Shown: positions 44,733 to 55,447 of the stretch, one piece after another
Layout of the letters: each line of letters starts with the position of its first letter
How positions within the stretch are numbered: position 1 is the stretch's first letter
NCBI GenBank assembly: GCA_024704175.1
Contig: CP085629.1
Coordinates: 124,001-188,000, forward strand
From: Paenibacillus sp. P25
GTDB lineage: Bacteria > Bacillota > Bacilli > Paenibacillales > NBRC-103111
Length of the DNA stretch: 64,000 nt
Direction of reading: 5' to 3'
Made by a program: the position numbers and the translations under genes
The notes under the pieces: generated by a model
What the model was told of the DNA's origin: nothing
Databases searched by the model: none
What the model saw: the letters and a program-made list of their open reading frames with translations, nothing else

Positions 44733-46223
44733 ATGCAAAAAAGGTGGGTAATCCTTACAGCGTCCGTCGTGCTGACCGCCACAGTTATGGCGGGGTGCAG
44801 CAAAAACGGGAGCACAACTCCCCCATCGCCCGCGAGTGCGGCGCCGACAGAGATCAGCGTTATGACCGTATTTTACAGCCAAGAGCCTCCGAACGATGAC
44901 AATCCGATTCTGAAGGAAATCGAGAAGCGAACGAACACGCGGGTGAAAATCAGTTGGGTATCTCCGAATAGTTACAACGATAAAATGAACGTTACGCTTG
45001 CTTCGGGGGATATTCCCGATCTTATGCTAATTTTAGATCCGAATGCGTCAACGTACAGATCGATGGCCCAGCAGGGCGCCTTTTGGGATTTAACCGATCA
45101 GTACAAAAACTATCAGAACTTGGCTGGTTTCCCGAAAGAGTCTTGGTTCTACTCCTCCTTGGAAGGAAAAAATTACGGGATTCCGCGTGTTAGGCCGGTC
45201 GACGGTGATTTCGTCACACAGATTCGCAAGGACTGGCTGGATAAATTGCAGCTGAAAGTCCCAAGCACGACGGCAGAATTATACGAGGTTTTGAAAGCGT
45301 TCGCTCAGAACGACCCGGATGGCAACGGAAAGAACGATACTTACGGAATGGTAGGCGACTTCAGCACGATAGAGAAGGCATTCTTGCAATCGTATGGCGC
45401 CAGAAAGCTCATTGACGGCAAACTTTTCAGTACCGTATTTGACCCGATGGAGAAGGATTATCTGACCTGGATGGCGAACGCGTATAAGGAGAAGCTGATA
45501 CCGGAGGATTTCGCAGTACTTAAAGATACCCAGATTCGCGATATGCTCAAGGCGGGGAAGGCCGGTGTTACTACGGTCGATACGCTGGAAGCGACTTGGA
45601 ATTATTCCAGCGAGTCGCGGAAGACTGTGCCAAACGCAGATTTCGTTGCCACTCCGCCACTAAACGGTATTGCTCAGAAGTCTACAGGATTTTTCGGCAT
45701 GTATGTCATTCCAAAACAGAAAGTCAGTCAAGAGAAGCTGAAGAAAATACTGGAGTTCATGGATTACGGCTCCGGTGATGAGGGCGGCACTCTTGCAGCT
45801 TTTGGCATCAAAGATGTCCATTATACCGAGAATGACGGTTTCAAGGTGCCGACGCCGCAGGCCCAAACCGATAACGTATCGGCTCAAGCGCTCGGCCAGC
45901 TTTTCCAAAAATTTGACCCGTACACGGCACGCGCTTATCGTTCGGGCATGCCGAAAGAGATTTTCGAGCGTAATAAGAAAGTCATTGACGAGAGGGCCAA
46001 GGTCAGCCAAGCCGATCCGGTCGCCGGTCTGATTTCGGATACTGACATCAAGCTTGGTCCGGGTTTCACGAAAAAAATATCGGATATGAAGATTAAGATT
46101 ATTATGAACAAACTACCGTTATCCGCTTGGGATGAATTCGTGAACGAGCTAAAGAACGATAAAAACTTCCTTCAGATCGATAAAGAATACACAGATGCGT
46201 ACAACAAAAGGTTAGGCAAATAG
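44733..46223 (+). CDS. lplA: LplA-type solute-binding lipoprotein
   Basis: ATG 44733 lies seven bases after AAAGGGAGG; the ATG at 44727 is too close. A lipobox VMAGC with Cys22 follows a clear signal peptide. The mature protein of about 475 residues has the large LplA/YtcQ pattern: TNTRVKISWVSPNSYNDKMN, LASGDIPDLM, NDPDGNGKNDTYGM (a calcium-binding-like loop) and a Lys-rich end. It binds an oligosaccharide or aldouronate-like ligand for LplBC. The frame is intact. Confidence 0.92.
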   Translation: MQKRWVILTASVVLTATVMAGCSKNGSTTPPSPASAAPTEISVMTVFYSQEPPNDDNPILKEIEKRTNTRVKISWVSPNSYNDKMNVTLASGDIPDLMLILDPNASTYRSMAQQGAFWDLTDQYKNYQNLAGFPKESWFYSSLEGKNYGIPRVRPVDGDFVTQIRKDWLDKLQLKVPSTTAELYEVLKAFAQNDPDGNGKNDTYGMVGDFSTIEKAFLQSYGARKLIDGKLFSTVFDPMEKDYLTWMANAYKEKLIPEDFAVLKDTQIRDMLKAGKAGVTTVDTLEATWNYSSESRKTVPNADFVATPPLNGIAQKSTGFFGMYVIPKQKVSQEKLKKILEFMDYGSGDEGGTLAAFGIKDVHYTENDGFKVPTPQAQTDNVSAQALGQLFQKFDPYTARAYRSGMPKEIFERNKKVIDERAKVSQADPVAGLISDTDIKLGPGFTKKISDMKIKIIMNKLPLSAWDEFVNELKNDKNFLQIDKEYTDAYNKRLGK

Positions 46224-46235
46224 CAAAACCAGACA

Positions 46236-46267
46236 GGTGAAAAACAGAGGCCACTCTGTTTTTCACC
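46236..46267 (+). terminator. Rho-independent terminator after lplA
   Basis: GGTGAAAAACAGAG and CTCTGTTTTTCACC form a perfect 14-bp stem with a four-base loop, one of the strongest in the window. Confidence 0.8.
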
Positions 46268-46302
46268 GTCTTTTGGTACAACTGTATTAGGTGGTGGCTC
46301 AA

Positions 46303-48625
46303 GTGAAAGGTGGTTTCTACCGAAAAAGTCTGATTCTAATTCTTCTCGCAGCAAGCGTACCGGCTGGCATCATCGGCATCCTGATGTACATCATAGGAAT
46401 CGGACATATCGAGCGGGAAATGAACGAGTTTCACAGACACCAGCTGAAGCAGGCGTCCGAAAGAATGAACGAGTACTTATCATTGCTTGAAGTTTTAAGC
46501 ACGCAATGGGCGTTCAATCCTGCGTTGGGAGATAAAACGCGCGAATATAATCCCGTTGCCGACTATGAGGATACGAACGACCTCGAACGGTCGCTTGGTT
46601 TGGTTAAAGGGATGAATCCTATTGTACAAGGAGCCTATTTATATTTTGACCCCAGCGGGTGCTTCTGGCGGAAGATTATATTACCCGCAACGTGACGGAT
46701 GACGCCATGATTCGCAGACGATATGAGGGCATGGTGGAAACGCACCAGGCGCTTGCCTGGCTGAATGGCGATTCGGGAGTTCAAAAGAGCGACCGTAGAG
46801 ATATATCCTTGCTCCAAACCATTCCGGGGGATCTGCCAACCCTATAGGATTGCTGGTCCTCGTGGTCAGTCAACCGAAGCTGTTTCAATTGATGAACGAC
46901 GTGACGCCTGAAGAAAAGGGGACGACGCTGGTTATTGACAACAACGGCGATATATTGCTTACAGGTCATAACGGTGCAGCTCCTACTCCATTCGATAACG
47001 TTCTTCATCGAAGCATAGGGACAAATATCCGTGCGAACCAGACGGATGGAACTTATTCATTAAAGTACGGAAATGATACGTATTTTGTATCCTTCGGAAT
47101 GTTCGAAAGGGTTGGTAAGAAATGGACCTACTTATCGGCGACCCCTTTATCGCAAATTACCCGCCCCGTGGTTGTTTTATCTCGAATCCTTCTGGCTGTC
47201 AGCGGGGCTGGATTTACGTTTGCGGTTATACTGGCATGGCTGGCCTCTAGTCGTATACATAAGCCTATCGGACGATTGGTGGGGCTATTCCAGTTGGAAA
47301 GCAAACGGCCTGACCCGGCAGAAACGAAAGATGAGATTGCCCTAATCGAGAGGGAATGGTGGAATCTTCATCGCGAGAGCCAGGTTCTGCAAATCCGCTT
47401 GGAATCCTCCCTGCCGTCGCTTCGGGACGGATTCTTGCTTCAGTTGGTACAAGGACATCTCAATTACATGAGCGAAGACGAACTGCTTGAGCGCATGGAG
47501 AAGCTCGACTGGGATGCCAGCCGAAAGCAATACGGATTCCTGATCATGCGGCTCATTGGTTTCTCCAACTTGCTCGGCCGCTTCTCGGAAGGCGACGAAC
47601 AGCTCGTGACCTTCGCGGTCGCCAACATTGCGGAAGAAATTGCCGGCAGGAGGTACGATCAGATCGGTGTTGTCAATTTTCAAGACCTATCGGTCGGCAT
47701 TCTGCTGTTCTTGCCCGACACCTTGACACACGCGGAAACAAAAGAGTCGATCATACAGCTGGCGGACGAGTTGATACAGACTGTGAATGCCGTATTGAAG
47801 GTACATCTCGTGATTTCTATCGGCAGAACGGTGGACTCGCTACGCAGCATTGCCGATATGGCTGAGGGGGTGAAGGAGACTTTACGATTGCGAGAATTCC
47901 AAACGGGGAATCAAGTTATCGATTCGGAGAAAGTGTCGCCGAGCCAGGAATCCGTATTCTATCCGTTCAGCCTGGAGAAAGAAATCGTTCAAGCCTTTCG
48001 TTTGGGAGAAGAGGATCAGGCCGTCTTGTACATCGATCAGTTCATCGATGAACTGCTGCGCCATTCCGCCAAGGCCATGTTCGTCCAGCAAGGGATGCTG
48101 AAGCTTCTAAGCAGCGTTCATCACGTGCTTCTCCAAACAGGCTTCCAACTGCAAGGTGCCCGTGAAGGGGCGCTGTATGAGCGTTTGTTTGAACTTGAGG
48201 GGCCGGACGAGATGAGGCAGTGGTTCAAATTGAGCGTCATTCAGCCTTATATGAAGGTATTGAGGGAAACACGCAATGTACACGCCAAGCTAAGGGTAGA
48301 GAAAGTTATGTCTTACATTGAAGCGCATTATATGGAGGATATATCCTTGGACCTATGCGCTGATCAGGAGTTCACAACACCGAAAGCGCTGAGCGCCGAC
48401 TTTAAGCGGTTTGCCGGGATGAATTTTATCGATTACTTGACGCAGTATCGGATGAACAGGGCGAAGGAGCCGCTACGGGAAACGGATATGAAAATTAACG
48501 AAATCGCCGAGAACGTCGGTTATCAACCCTCTTATTTCATCCGGATTTTCAAGAAGGCGGAGGGTTTGACGCCAGGACAATATCGAGAGAATGTCGATGG
48601 CAATGTACATGATCATCATGAATGA
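46303..48625 (+). pseudogene. Membrane-bound AraC-family regulator, two frameshifts
   Basis: The probable start is GTG 46303 with AGGTGG upstream (GTG 46291 also possible). A first membrane helix (SLILILLAASVPAGIIGILM) opens an extracellular sensor. Breaks occur near 46660, where a G is missing (DPSGVLLAEDYITRN), and near 46835, after which the frame reads LLVLVVSQPKLFQLM. The second helix (ILLAVSGAGFTFAVILAWL) and a C-terminal AraC domain (ISLDLCADQEFTTPKALSADF; INEIAENVGYQPSYFIRIFK) complete a protein of about 775 residues. It is the natural regulator of the lpl genes just upstream, possibly sensing their sugar outside the cell. Confidence 0.87.
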
Positions 48626-48749
48626 GATGCATTGAATTAATGTTGAGTGATTGGATAGAGAGAGAAGATAAGGTCAAATTTATCGCTACGGATTTCATGA
48701 TTACTCTGCCGTTACCATGCGTCAATTAATGTAATGCACGATTATGAGA

Positions 48750-48780
48750 AAGGGGCTATCCCAAGAAGGGATGGCCCCTA
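48750..48780. terminator. Hairpin between convergent AraC regulator and GH2 genes
   Basis: AGGGGCTATCCC and GGGATGGCCCCT pair with one mismatch around AAGAA; it may serve both strands. Confidence 0.65.
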
Positions 48781-48854
48781 TATTAAAGACGATTTTTCAC
48801 GAAACTAACGGTCGAACGCGTTCAGTGCTAAATTTTCGAGCGCCAACTGCATGA

Positions 48855-50591
48855 TTATTGGAGCGTAGAGCCCCAGTTGTATGGATCGGTATGTCCTGAA
48901 TAAATCCCCTTAACTACGCGATAGGCCAACTTGGGTTTGCGGTATTCGTTGACCAGCCCCTTGTTGTTGAAGGAACGGGCGCGGTCCCTGAAGTAGGCGC
49001 GATGACTCTGCAGGTCGGCGCGGGTATCTGCAAACTGCCAAATATAAGTGCCGCTAATCTTCGGGTCGGATCGGAAGAGCTTCAGTGCCTTGCTGATCAA
49101 TTCGGCCTGGTAGTCTTCGCTGAAAAGTCTTGGTTCCCAGCCGGAATCGCTGTAGACGCCCGCTCCACCAAACTCGGTCATAAGTACCGGGGTGTTCTCT
49201 GCGCCCAACGTCTTGCATCGCTCGTGAAAGGTCTCGAGCATCAACTCGAAATCGACGTGCCCGTAATACCATCCGCCATAATAGTTAATGCCGATAACGT
49301 CAAATAATCCGAGGCAGATGTCCTCCATGGGGTGCATAGTGGCATAAGCCACAAGCCGTGATCGGTCCTTTCTCCGAACGAGCTCTGTCAACTTGACGGA
49401 CAGATCATATGCCTGCTTGGAACGTGTATCAATTTCATTATGCACTGACCAGAACAGGATCGAGGGATGATGGAGATCACGTTCGATCATTTCATTCATC
49501 ATGGTCAGCGCACGCTGTACAAAGAGGGGATCGTCTGTGTCTTCCGCGGGCAGGCAAGCACCCCAGATCGGGATCTCACTCCAGAAAAGAACTCCTCGCT
49601 CATCAAGCAAATCAATCCAGTATTCGCTTTGAGGGTAATGGGAGCCACGAACGGTGTTACAGCCCATCTGCAAGATGATGTCGAGATCTTTTGTCATCAG
49701 TTTGTTTGGAAAAGCGAATCCCCATTCCGGATGTTCCTCGTGACGATTGACTCCTTGCAAATAGAGCTCTTTGCCGTTCAGTAGAATCTTCTTATTTCTA
49801 GTCTCCACGGTGCGGAAGCCGATGCGGTCCGTCAAGTCATCCCGGCCTGCAATGGCACGGATCAAGTAGAGCTCCGGTTGTTCCGGTTCCCATCGCACCA
49901 GGCCCGTCCAAGTTTGGGCTACGTTCAATACGACGTTACCGCCGGCAGGAACGTGGACCTTCTCCGAGTAAAACAATTCCCCGTTCCGGTACAGGGAAAC
50001 GGGAACTTCGGTTGGGGAATCTCCTAGAGACCGGAGAGTAAGTGCAATTCGGACATTGGCGCTGAAGTCGCCTGTCATGTCATAAGTAATCCGCATTTTT
50101 CTGATGTAAACGTTAGGCAAACGCTGAAGCTCCACAGGGCGGATGATGCCGCCGTAGTGAAACCAGTCCACTGCGTGGGTCGGTATCGTATTGCGTTCAA
50201 GTGTACTGTCTGTCCGGACAATGAGTTCATGCTCCCCGGCAGTGGCGTTTGGGATGGTGAAGTCAAACGGGGTATAACCACCGTAATGATATCCTAAATG
50301 CTTTCCGTCCCAATACACATCGGCATGGCCCAAGACGGCATGGAACAGAAGCCTAAGATGGCCATCTTCCTCACAGGTGATCCGGGTACGGTACCAAGCC
50401 ACCCCTTCGTAGTCGAATTTACCGAGCTCATTATTCCAGCAAGCCGGAACCGGCACCTGGTCACAGTCGGATGGGAAGCGCTCATGCCATCCTTCGGACA
50501 ATCCCACATTGTTCTTGTCAAAAACGAAATCCCATAATCCATCTAGCAACTTAGATTCCCGAAGTCTGTGCTGCTGAAAAGTCCGGATCAA
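48855..50591 (-). CDS. GH2-family glycosidase, beta-glucuronidase/beta-galactosidase type
   Basis: The best start is TTG 50591 (MIRTFQQHRLRESKLLDGLWDF) with GGAGATGA just upstream; the ATG at 50600 overlaps that ribosome site. The 578-residue protein has the GH2 sugar-binding jelly roll (residues 10-170, DYEGVAWYRT), an immunoglobulin-like domain and a TIM barrel. The acid/base is Glu386 in WSVHNEID and the nucleophile Glu473 in VLMTEFGGAG. LYLQGVNRHEEHPEWG and the compact length are those of UidA-like beta-glucuronidases, but galactoside or galacturonide activity cannot be excluded. No signal peptide, so it acts on imported glycosides. It is divergent from an AraC regulator. Frame intact. 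Confidence 0.9.
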   Translation of the reverse strand: MIRTFQQHRLRESKLLDGLWDFVFDKNNVGLSEGWHERFPSDCDQVPVPACWNNELGKFDYEGVAWYRTRITCEEDGHLRLLFHAVLGHADVYWDGKHLGYHYGGYTPFDFTIPNATAGEHELIVRTDSTLERNTIPTHAVDWFHYGGIIRPVELQRLPNVYIRKMRITYDMTGDFSANVRIALTLRSLGDSPTEVPVSLYRNGELFYSEKVHVPAGGNVVLNVAQTWTGLVRWEPEQPELYLIRAIAGRDDLTDRIGFRTVETRNKKILLNGKELYLQGVNRHEEHPEWGFAFPNKLMTKDLDIILQMGCNTVRGSHYPQSEYWIDLLDERGVLFWSEIPIWGACLPAEDTDDPLFVQRALTMMNEMIERDLHHPSILFWSVHNEIDTRSKQAYDLSVKLTELVRRKDRSRLVAYATMHPMEDICLGLFDVIGINYYGGWYYGHVDFELMLETFHERCKTLGAENTPVLMTEFGGAGVYSDSGWEPRLFSEDYQAELISKALKLFRSDPKISGTYIWQFADTRADLQSHRAYFRDRARSFNNKGLVNEYRKPKLAYRVVKGIYSGHTDPYNWGSTLQ

Positions 50592-50621
50592 AAATATCAT
50601 CTCCAAGTTAAAATGTTATGC

Positions 50622-50640
50622 AGAGTGACTGTTTCACTCT
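50622..50640. promoter_or_regulatory. Inverted repeat in the GH2/AraC divergent promoter
   Basis: AGAGTGA (50622-50628) and TCACTCT (50634-50640) are exact inverted copies separated by five bases, 31 bases upstream of the GH2 start. A regulator dimer could bind here. Confidence 0.45.
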
Positions 50641-50749
50641 AGTACAAGTGGAGTTTAGCATCCGACCAAACGGTGGGACAATGGCAAAAACAAACCGAAT
50701 CGTTTATCATAAACGCTACAAGTTCGATTCAGTTCGAGGAGGAGTAAGC

Positions 50750-51614
50750 ATGGATTATTCTCAAGGAGATTTGGTGTCACATATCCATTGGGTGCTCGCC
50801 AAGCCAGCGGTGCCTGGTTGGGAGGATATCCGGCGGACCGTTTCCGGGCATACTTTCTACTTTATTTATAGCGGTAAGGGGGTATTTATTCGCGAGGAAG
50901 GAGAGCAGATTGTGGAAGGGGGACCTTGGCTTATCTATGGCCGGGGATGCCGCTCTTCATGAAGTCTTCCGATACGCATCCCTTGCGGATGACTATGCTG
51001 CTTTTCGATTGCGCTTCGCTTCGGAAAAGCGGGAACGGCTGGGATCCGCTCGAGCCGGTTGAACGGTTGCAGCTGCCCTTTCTCATGCCCTTGCAGAAAG
51101 ACCGTATAGGCAGAATTGGCAGTCTTTTTCAGGAGGCAGAGAGTGAGTGGGTACCGGGGGACCCTGGGCGTGAGGCTCGGTTAAAATCGGTTTGGTACCG
51201 ATTGATCCAAGAGCTTCATGAAGCGGCGGAATCGGAGTGGAGCAAGGGTCAGGAGGACGGGCTGACCGAGGCGATTCGCCGATTCAAAGAGAAGCTGGAT
51301 CGAGGATTCGCCTCGGAGCTCCGCATAGCCGAATTGGCGGAGCAATCCGGATTCTCCCCGCCTATATTCGCAGAACCTTCGCTGCCCGGTACGGGTGCAG
51401 TCCCAAGGAATACCTGGATCAGCTTCGCAATGAGCATGCGGTTCGACGAATCCTACACACGGGCGATTCCATCACGGACATCGCGCGCGCCTGCGGTTAT
51501 CAGGATGTCTATCAGTTTAGCAAGGCGTTCAAAAAACGTAACAGTTTATCGCCGACCGAATATCGGAGAGAGCGGGGAAGACGCGTAGGTGAATCGACGA
51601 TAAGTAAAGTTTAA
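50750..51614 (+). pseudogene. Cytoplasmic AraC-family regulator, two frameshifts
   Basis: ATG 50750 follows GAGGAGGAG. The N-terminal cupin-like arm reads HIHWVLAKPAVPGWEDIRRT and HTFYFIYSGKGVFI. A missing G near 50925 (run of five) shifts to TLAYLWPGMPLFMK. Another missing G near 51362 shifts to AYIRRTFAARYGCSPKEYL and the second HTH, ITDIARACGYQDVYQFSKAF. Corrected length is about 288 residues, normal for a sugar-responsive AraC regulator such as RhaS or MelR. It is divergent from and probably activates the GH2 gene. Confidence 0.85.
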
Positions 51615-51808
51615 ACCAAAACTCGTAAAGAACGTTTCATGGCAGCGGTTACATTTTTTGATACAATGGGATTCGCCTCAAGCCATCATCCAGAATCTAA
51701 TCCTAACTCTCAGAATGAGGCAAACAGTACAGTAAGCGGTGCTGCTGACAGGGGGGATGGTGTAAAGCAGCATGATATCAAAATAGATAATGAAAGGTGA
51801 TGAAATCG

Positions 51809-53399
51809 ATGAAGAGATGTAAACTTCTCACTGGCATCATAACTATTTGTCTTGGGCTTTTGATGGCAGGCAGTTCAGCTTTCGCTTATTCGTTCTCACC
51901 GTTTGGCCCTAATGTTATAAAAAATCCGCCCCCAAACAGTATTAAAGAGGGCTACCGCTACGCGAGAGCGGTACAGCTTCATTATCAGACCGGAACCAAT
52001 GCGGGCTTAAATGGAACCATGCTTGGCACCTATCAGTGGCTGACCGCCAGCGGGGGAATATTCCTATCTACCGCAGCACTGACGAAGGGAGATCATGGAC
52101 ATCGATAGCTCAAGTGTATAATACTGCGCATGACGGTTACATGCTGACATCCCAACCTACTTTATATGAATTGCCGGTCTCCATCGGCAGCATGCCGGCC
52201 GGTACCATCTTGTTGTCAGCCCTTGCCAAGGTGGGGAAACAGGCGGCAACACCTATATTGACCTATACAAGAGCAACGATGCGGGTAACTCCTGGACATA
52301 CGTATCTACGGTTGCGCAAGGAGGACAACCTGTAGAAGGTGACGACCCCGTTTGGGAACCCTTTATGTATGCTTATAACAATGGCACATCCAATCGGCTC
52401 GTCGTGTACTATTCGGACGAACGCGATCCGAATGCAGCCCAAAAGCTGGTTCATCAGGTTACGACGAACGGAACAACGTGGGGGCCCGTCGTTAATGATG
52501 TCTTGGACCCTAACCCCAAAGGTAGACCAGGGATGCCCGTTGTGGCCAAGATGAAGAATGGTCAGTTCATTATGACTTACGAACATTGTGCAACTCAGGG
52601 GTGTAAGGCGAATTACCGCGTATCTTCCAATCCCGAGAGTTGGATGAATGCAACGGAGTATCCACTTCAGTTGCCGGATGGTACAGCCGGTTACGGAACT
52701 CCTTATGTGGTGTATCTCCCCAATGTCGGTCCTAATGGTGCTGTTGTAGTAAGTACCCATAATCCGGATCAGTTTTTTGTCAACTATCAATATGCTGCGC
52801 CAGGCAGCAGATGGGTAATGATGCAGGCAACAGTGGAAGGCGCCTATAGCCGGAGCTTTGTCACGATGGATGATGGAGAGAGTGTTTTCATCACAGCGAC
52901 TCCAGTTCAATCCAATGGGCTGGCTAGGTGGGAGGTAGGTAATCAGCATTTAGGGGATGTATCGAGCAATGTGACATCCGGCAATTGGTACTTGGTTAAC
53001 CGGAATTCAGGAAAATATTTAGAGGTGGCCAATGCCAGCACGGCGGATGGTGGCTTTGTAAGTGAATATTCTTATACCGGTTCCGATACTCAGAAGTGGA
53101 GATTTGAGCCTGCGAATAATGGCTACTATCATATCGTAAACGTGAATAGTGATAAATTTCTTGAGGTTCAGAATGCTTATGTCAACGACAACCGAATCAT
53201 TCAGCAATGGAGCAATACATCCAGTCCGGGTCAAGAATGGAGAGTCGTAGACCAAGGCACGGGTTATATCAAACTGTTTAATCGTAACAGTGGCAAAACT
53301 TTTGATATTCACGGCAGTACGGACAGCCAGCCACAAATGCTGCAATATCAAGATACGGGAGCCTTTGCGCAGCAATGGAAGCTTGTGAAGGCACCGTAA
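51809..53399 (+). pseudogene. Secreted sialidase-fold glycosidase with C-terminal ricin-type lectin domain, two frameshifts
   Basis: ATG 51809 lies eight bases after AAGGTGA and opens a signal peptide (MKRCKLLTGIITICLGLLMA to about SAFA). The catalytic part is a BNR/sialidase-like propeller with Asp-box motifs RSTDEGRSW and KSNDAGNSWTYV. Overall resemblance is to exo-arabinanases of GH93, though a true sialidase or other activity is possible. A missing G near 52060 and another break near 52255 split the frame. The last 140 residues form a ricin-B-like carbohydrate-binding module (YLVNRNSGKYLEV, YHIVNVNSDKFLEV, IKLFNRNSGKTFDI), three repeats with QW-type ends. Its own terminator follows. Confidence 0.75.
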
Positions 53400-53423
53400 C
53401 CTGAACGGACATAGTCATGCCAT

Positions 53424-53469
53424 AACACTCATTTTCCTTGTCTAATGACGAGGAAAATGAGTGTTTTTC
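53424..53469 (+). terminator. Rho-independent terminator of the secreted glycosidase gene
   Basis: AACACTCATTTTCCT and AGGAAAATGAGTGTT form a perfect 15-bp stem with a 12-base loop, followed by T run. Confidence 0.85.
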
Positions 53470-53576
53470 TTTGGTTCCAAAGTAAAACTAATCTCAAATC
53501 ACGCAAACTAAGGTCAAGAAATTCATGATCACTCTTGCTAAAATCACTATATTAACACAACTTGAAGGGAGCAAAT

Positions 53577-54481
53577 ATGAAAACGACGCAAAAAACATCA
53601 AAGCTTTCATCGGAGTCATGGACGGGATTTTTGTTTGTAAGTCCTATGCTGCTCGGTCTGTTTCTTTTCACAATCATTCCCATATTATTTATGGTAGTGC
53701 TCGCCTTTGCCAACTGGAATATCGTCACAGGGCTGAATTGGAAGAGCATCACATGGGTCGGAATGGACAACTTCACCCAATTGTTCGAAGACGGGGACTT
53801 TCTGCAAGCCATTCGCAACAATTTTTATTTTATTCTCTCCGTTCCGGTCACGCTTGTGGTTGCGCTTGGATTGGCCATTCTCATTAACGGCTACGTAGCT
53901 GCGAAGAGCTTCTTTAAGATCATTTTTTTCCTTCCCTATATCTCAAGTATTGTTGCGGTTGCTACCGTCTGGCAGGTGATGTTCCATCCTTCCAAAGGGC
54001 CTGTTAATGAGTTTCTGCGAGCGATTGGGTTTCAGAATCCTCCTTCTTGGATCGCCGACCCCAGCACAGCATTGATGTCTATGGCGATGATTTACATTTG
54101 GATTTCGATTGGTTTCAGCATGATTATTTATTTGGCCGGTTTGCAGAACATTCCACAGGATTTGTACGAAGCGGCGGAAATTGATGGTGCCGGATTGTGG
54201 GGAAGCTTCGGAACATCACCATTCCTATGTTATCGCCAACAACGTTTTTCTTAATCATTACGGGCGTAATCGGGACTTTTAAAGTATTTGATTTGATTGC
54301 GGTCTTGACGAAAGGGGGGCCGTCGGGAGCGACAAATGTGATTGTTTGGGAAATATATAATCAAGCTTTTGTGAATCTGAAAGCCGGTTACGCGTCGGCT
54401 AGCTCCGTCATTTTACTGATTATCGTACTCCTGATTACGATCACCCAATGGATCGGGCAGAAGAAATGGGTCAATTACTAG
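53577..54481 (+). pseudogene. UgpA-type ABC importer permease, one frameshift
   Basis: ATG 53577 follows AAGGGAG. Six helices are present; the EAA loop begins DLYEAAEIDGAGLWG, where a run of four G near 54200 lacks one. The next frame continues KLRNITIPMLSPTTFF and ends at 54481. Corrected length is about 301 residues. It is the first gene of a second CUT1 importer operon: permease, permease, binding protein, histidine kinase and response regulator. It again lacks an ATPase. The transported sugar is probably produced by the secreted glycosidase encoded upstream. Confidence 0.9.
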
Positions 54482-54498
54482 ATATGGGGGGCATATAG

Positions 54499-55334
54499 AT
54501 GAAAAGTCAACATGCTTGGAGTAAATATGTGGTGACCGTATGCATGTTTTCCATTGGTATTCTATTTATTCTTCCATTTGTTTGGATGCTGTCAACATCC
54601 TTAAAAGTGGATGCGGATGTTTTTAATTATCCTATCGAGTGGATTCCTAAACGATGGCACGCCATCGAGAATTACAAAGAGGTTTGGTTGGGTGATCACC
54701 CCTTTTGGATCTATTATTTAAATACGATTTTCGTTTCAGTACTCACGACGATCCTGTCCTGTCTTGTCTCTGCGTTGGCGGCTTATGGCTTTTCCAAGGT
54801 GAATTTTCCGGCAGGCAAGTGGTTGTTCCTAATTGTACTGGCTACCTATATGATTCCGCAAAGCAGTCCATTTTGGTTCCTCAATTTATTATGTACCGAA
54901 TGCTTGGCTTATTCGATACTAGAATCGGACTTGTTCTGCTCACCAGTTTCAGTGTTCTCGGCGTATTTATGCTAAGGCAGTTTTTCATTGCTATTCATAA
55001 CGATTACATCGAATCTGCCAAAATCGATGGAGCGAACCATTTCACCATCTTCATGCAAATTGCCTTTCCATTAATTAAGCCGGCGGTTGCGACCTATGCG
55101 ATTCTCCGCTTTATATGGACTTGGAATGATTATCAGAACCCACTTATTTTCCTTCGTACGGATTCGTTACTTACTTTGCAAGTTGCCCTGCAAAAGTTCA
55201 CATCCATTAGCGGGGAGTATTATTCGCTCATTATGGCGGGAGCCGTATCAGGTATAGTTCCGCTGTTAATCGTGTTTATTATCGGTCAGAAGAGCGTTAT
55301 TGAAGGGATAACCATGGGAGGGATAAAAGGATAG
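54499..55334 (+). pseudogene. UgpE-type ABC importer permease, one frameshift
   Basis: ATG 54499 lies 18 bases after the partner permease with GGGGGGC upstream. The first piece reads to YMIPQSS, then a base is missing near 54865. The next frame gives ILVPQFIMYRMLGLFDTRIG and runs intact to 55334, with the EAA loop DYIESAKIDGANHFTIFMQIAFP and the usual end VIEGITMGGIKG. Corrected length is about 278 residues. It forms the channel with the upstream permease. Confidence 0.9.
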
Positions 55335-55372
55335 ATAAGTAAAACTTATCTTAAAAGAGTAAAAGAAAGACG

Positions 55373-55387
55373 ATGTAAGCGCATTCC
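55373..55387. promoter_or_regulatory. Possible cre-like site before the solute-binding protein gene
   Basis: GATGTAAGCGCATTC shares TGTAAGCGC with the CcpA site consensus but the second half is poor. It lies about 60 bases upstream of the binding-protein start, after a small hairpin (55334-55350). Confidence 0.3.
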
Positions 55388-55447
55388 ATTCTTTGTTATG
55401 ATAGGTCTACAAGTTAAAAACACATAAATTTGTCGGAGGGGTAAGCA

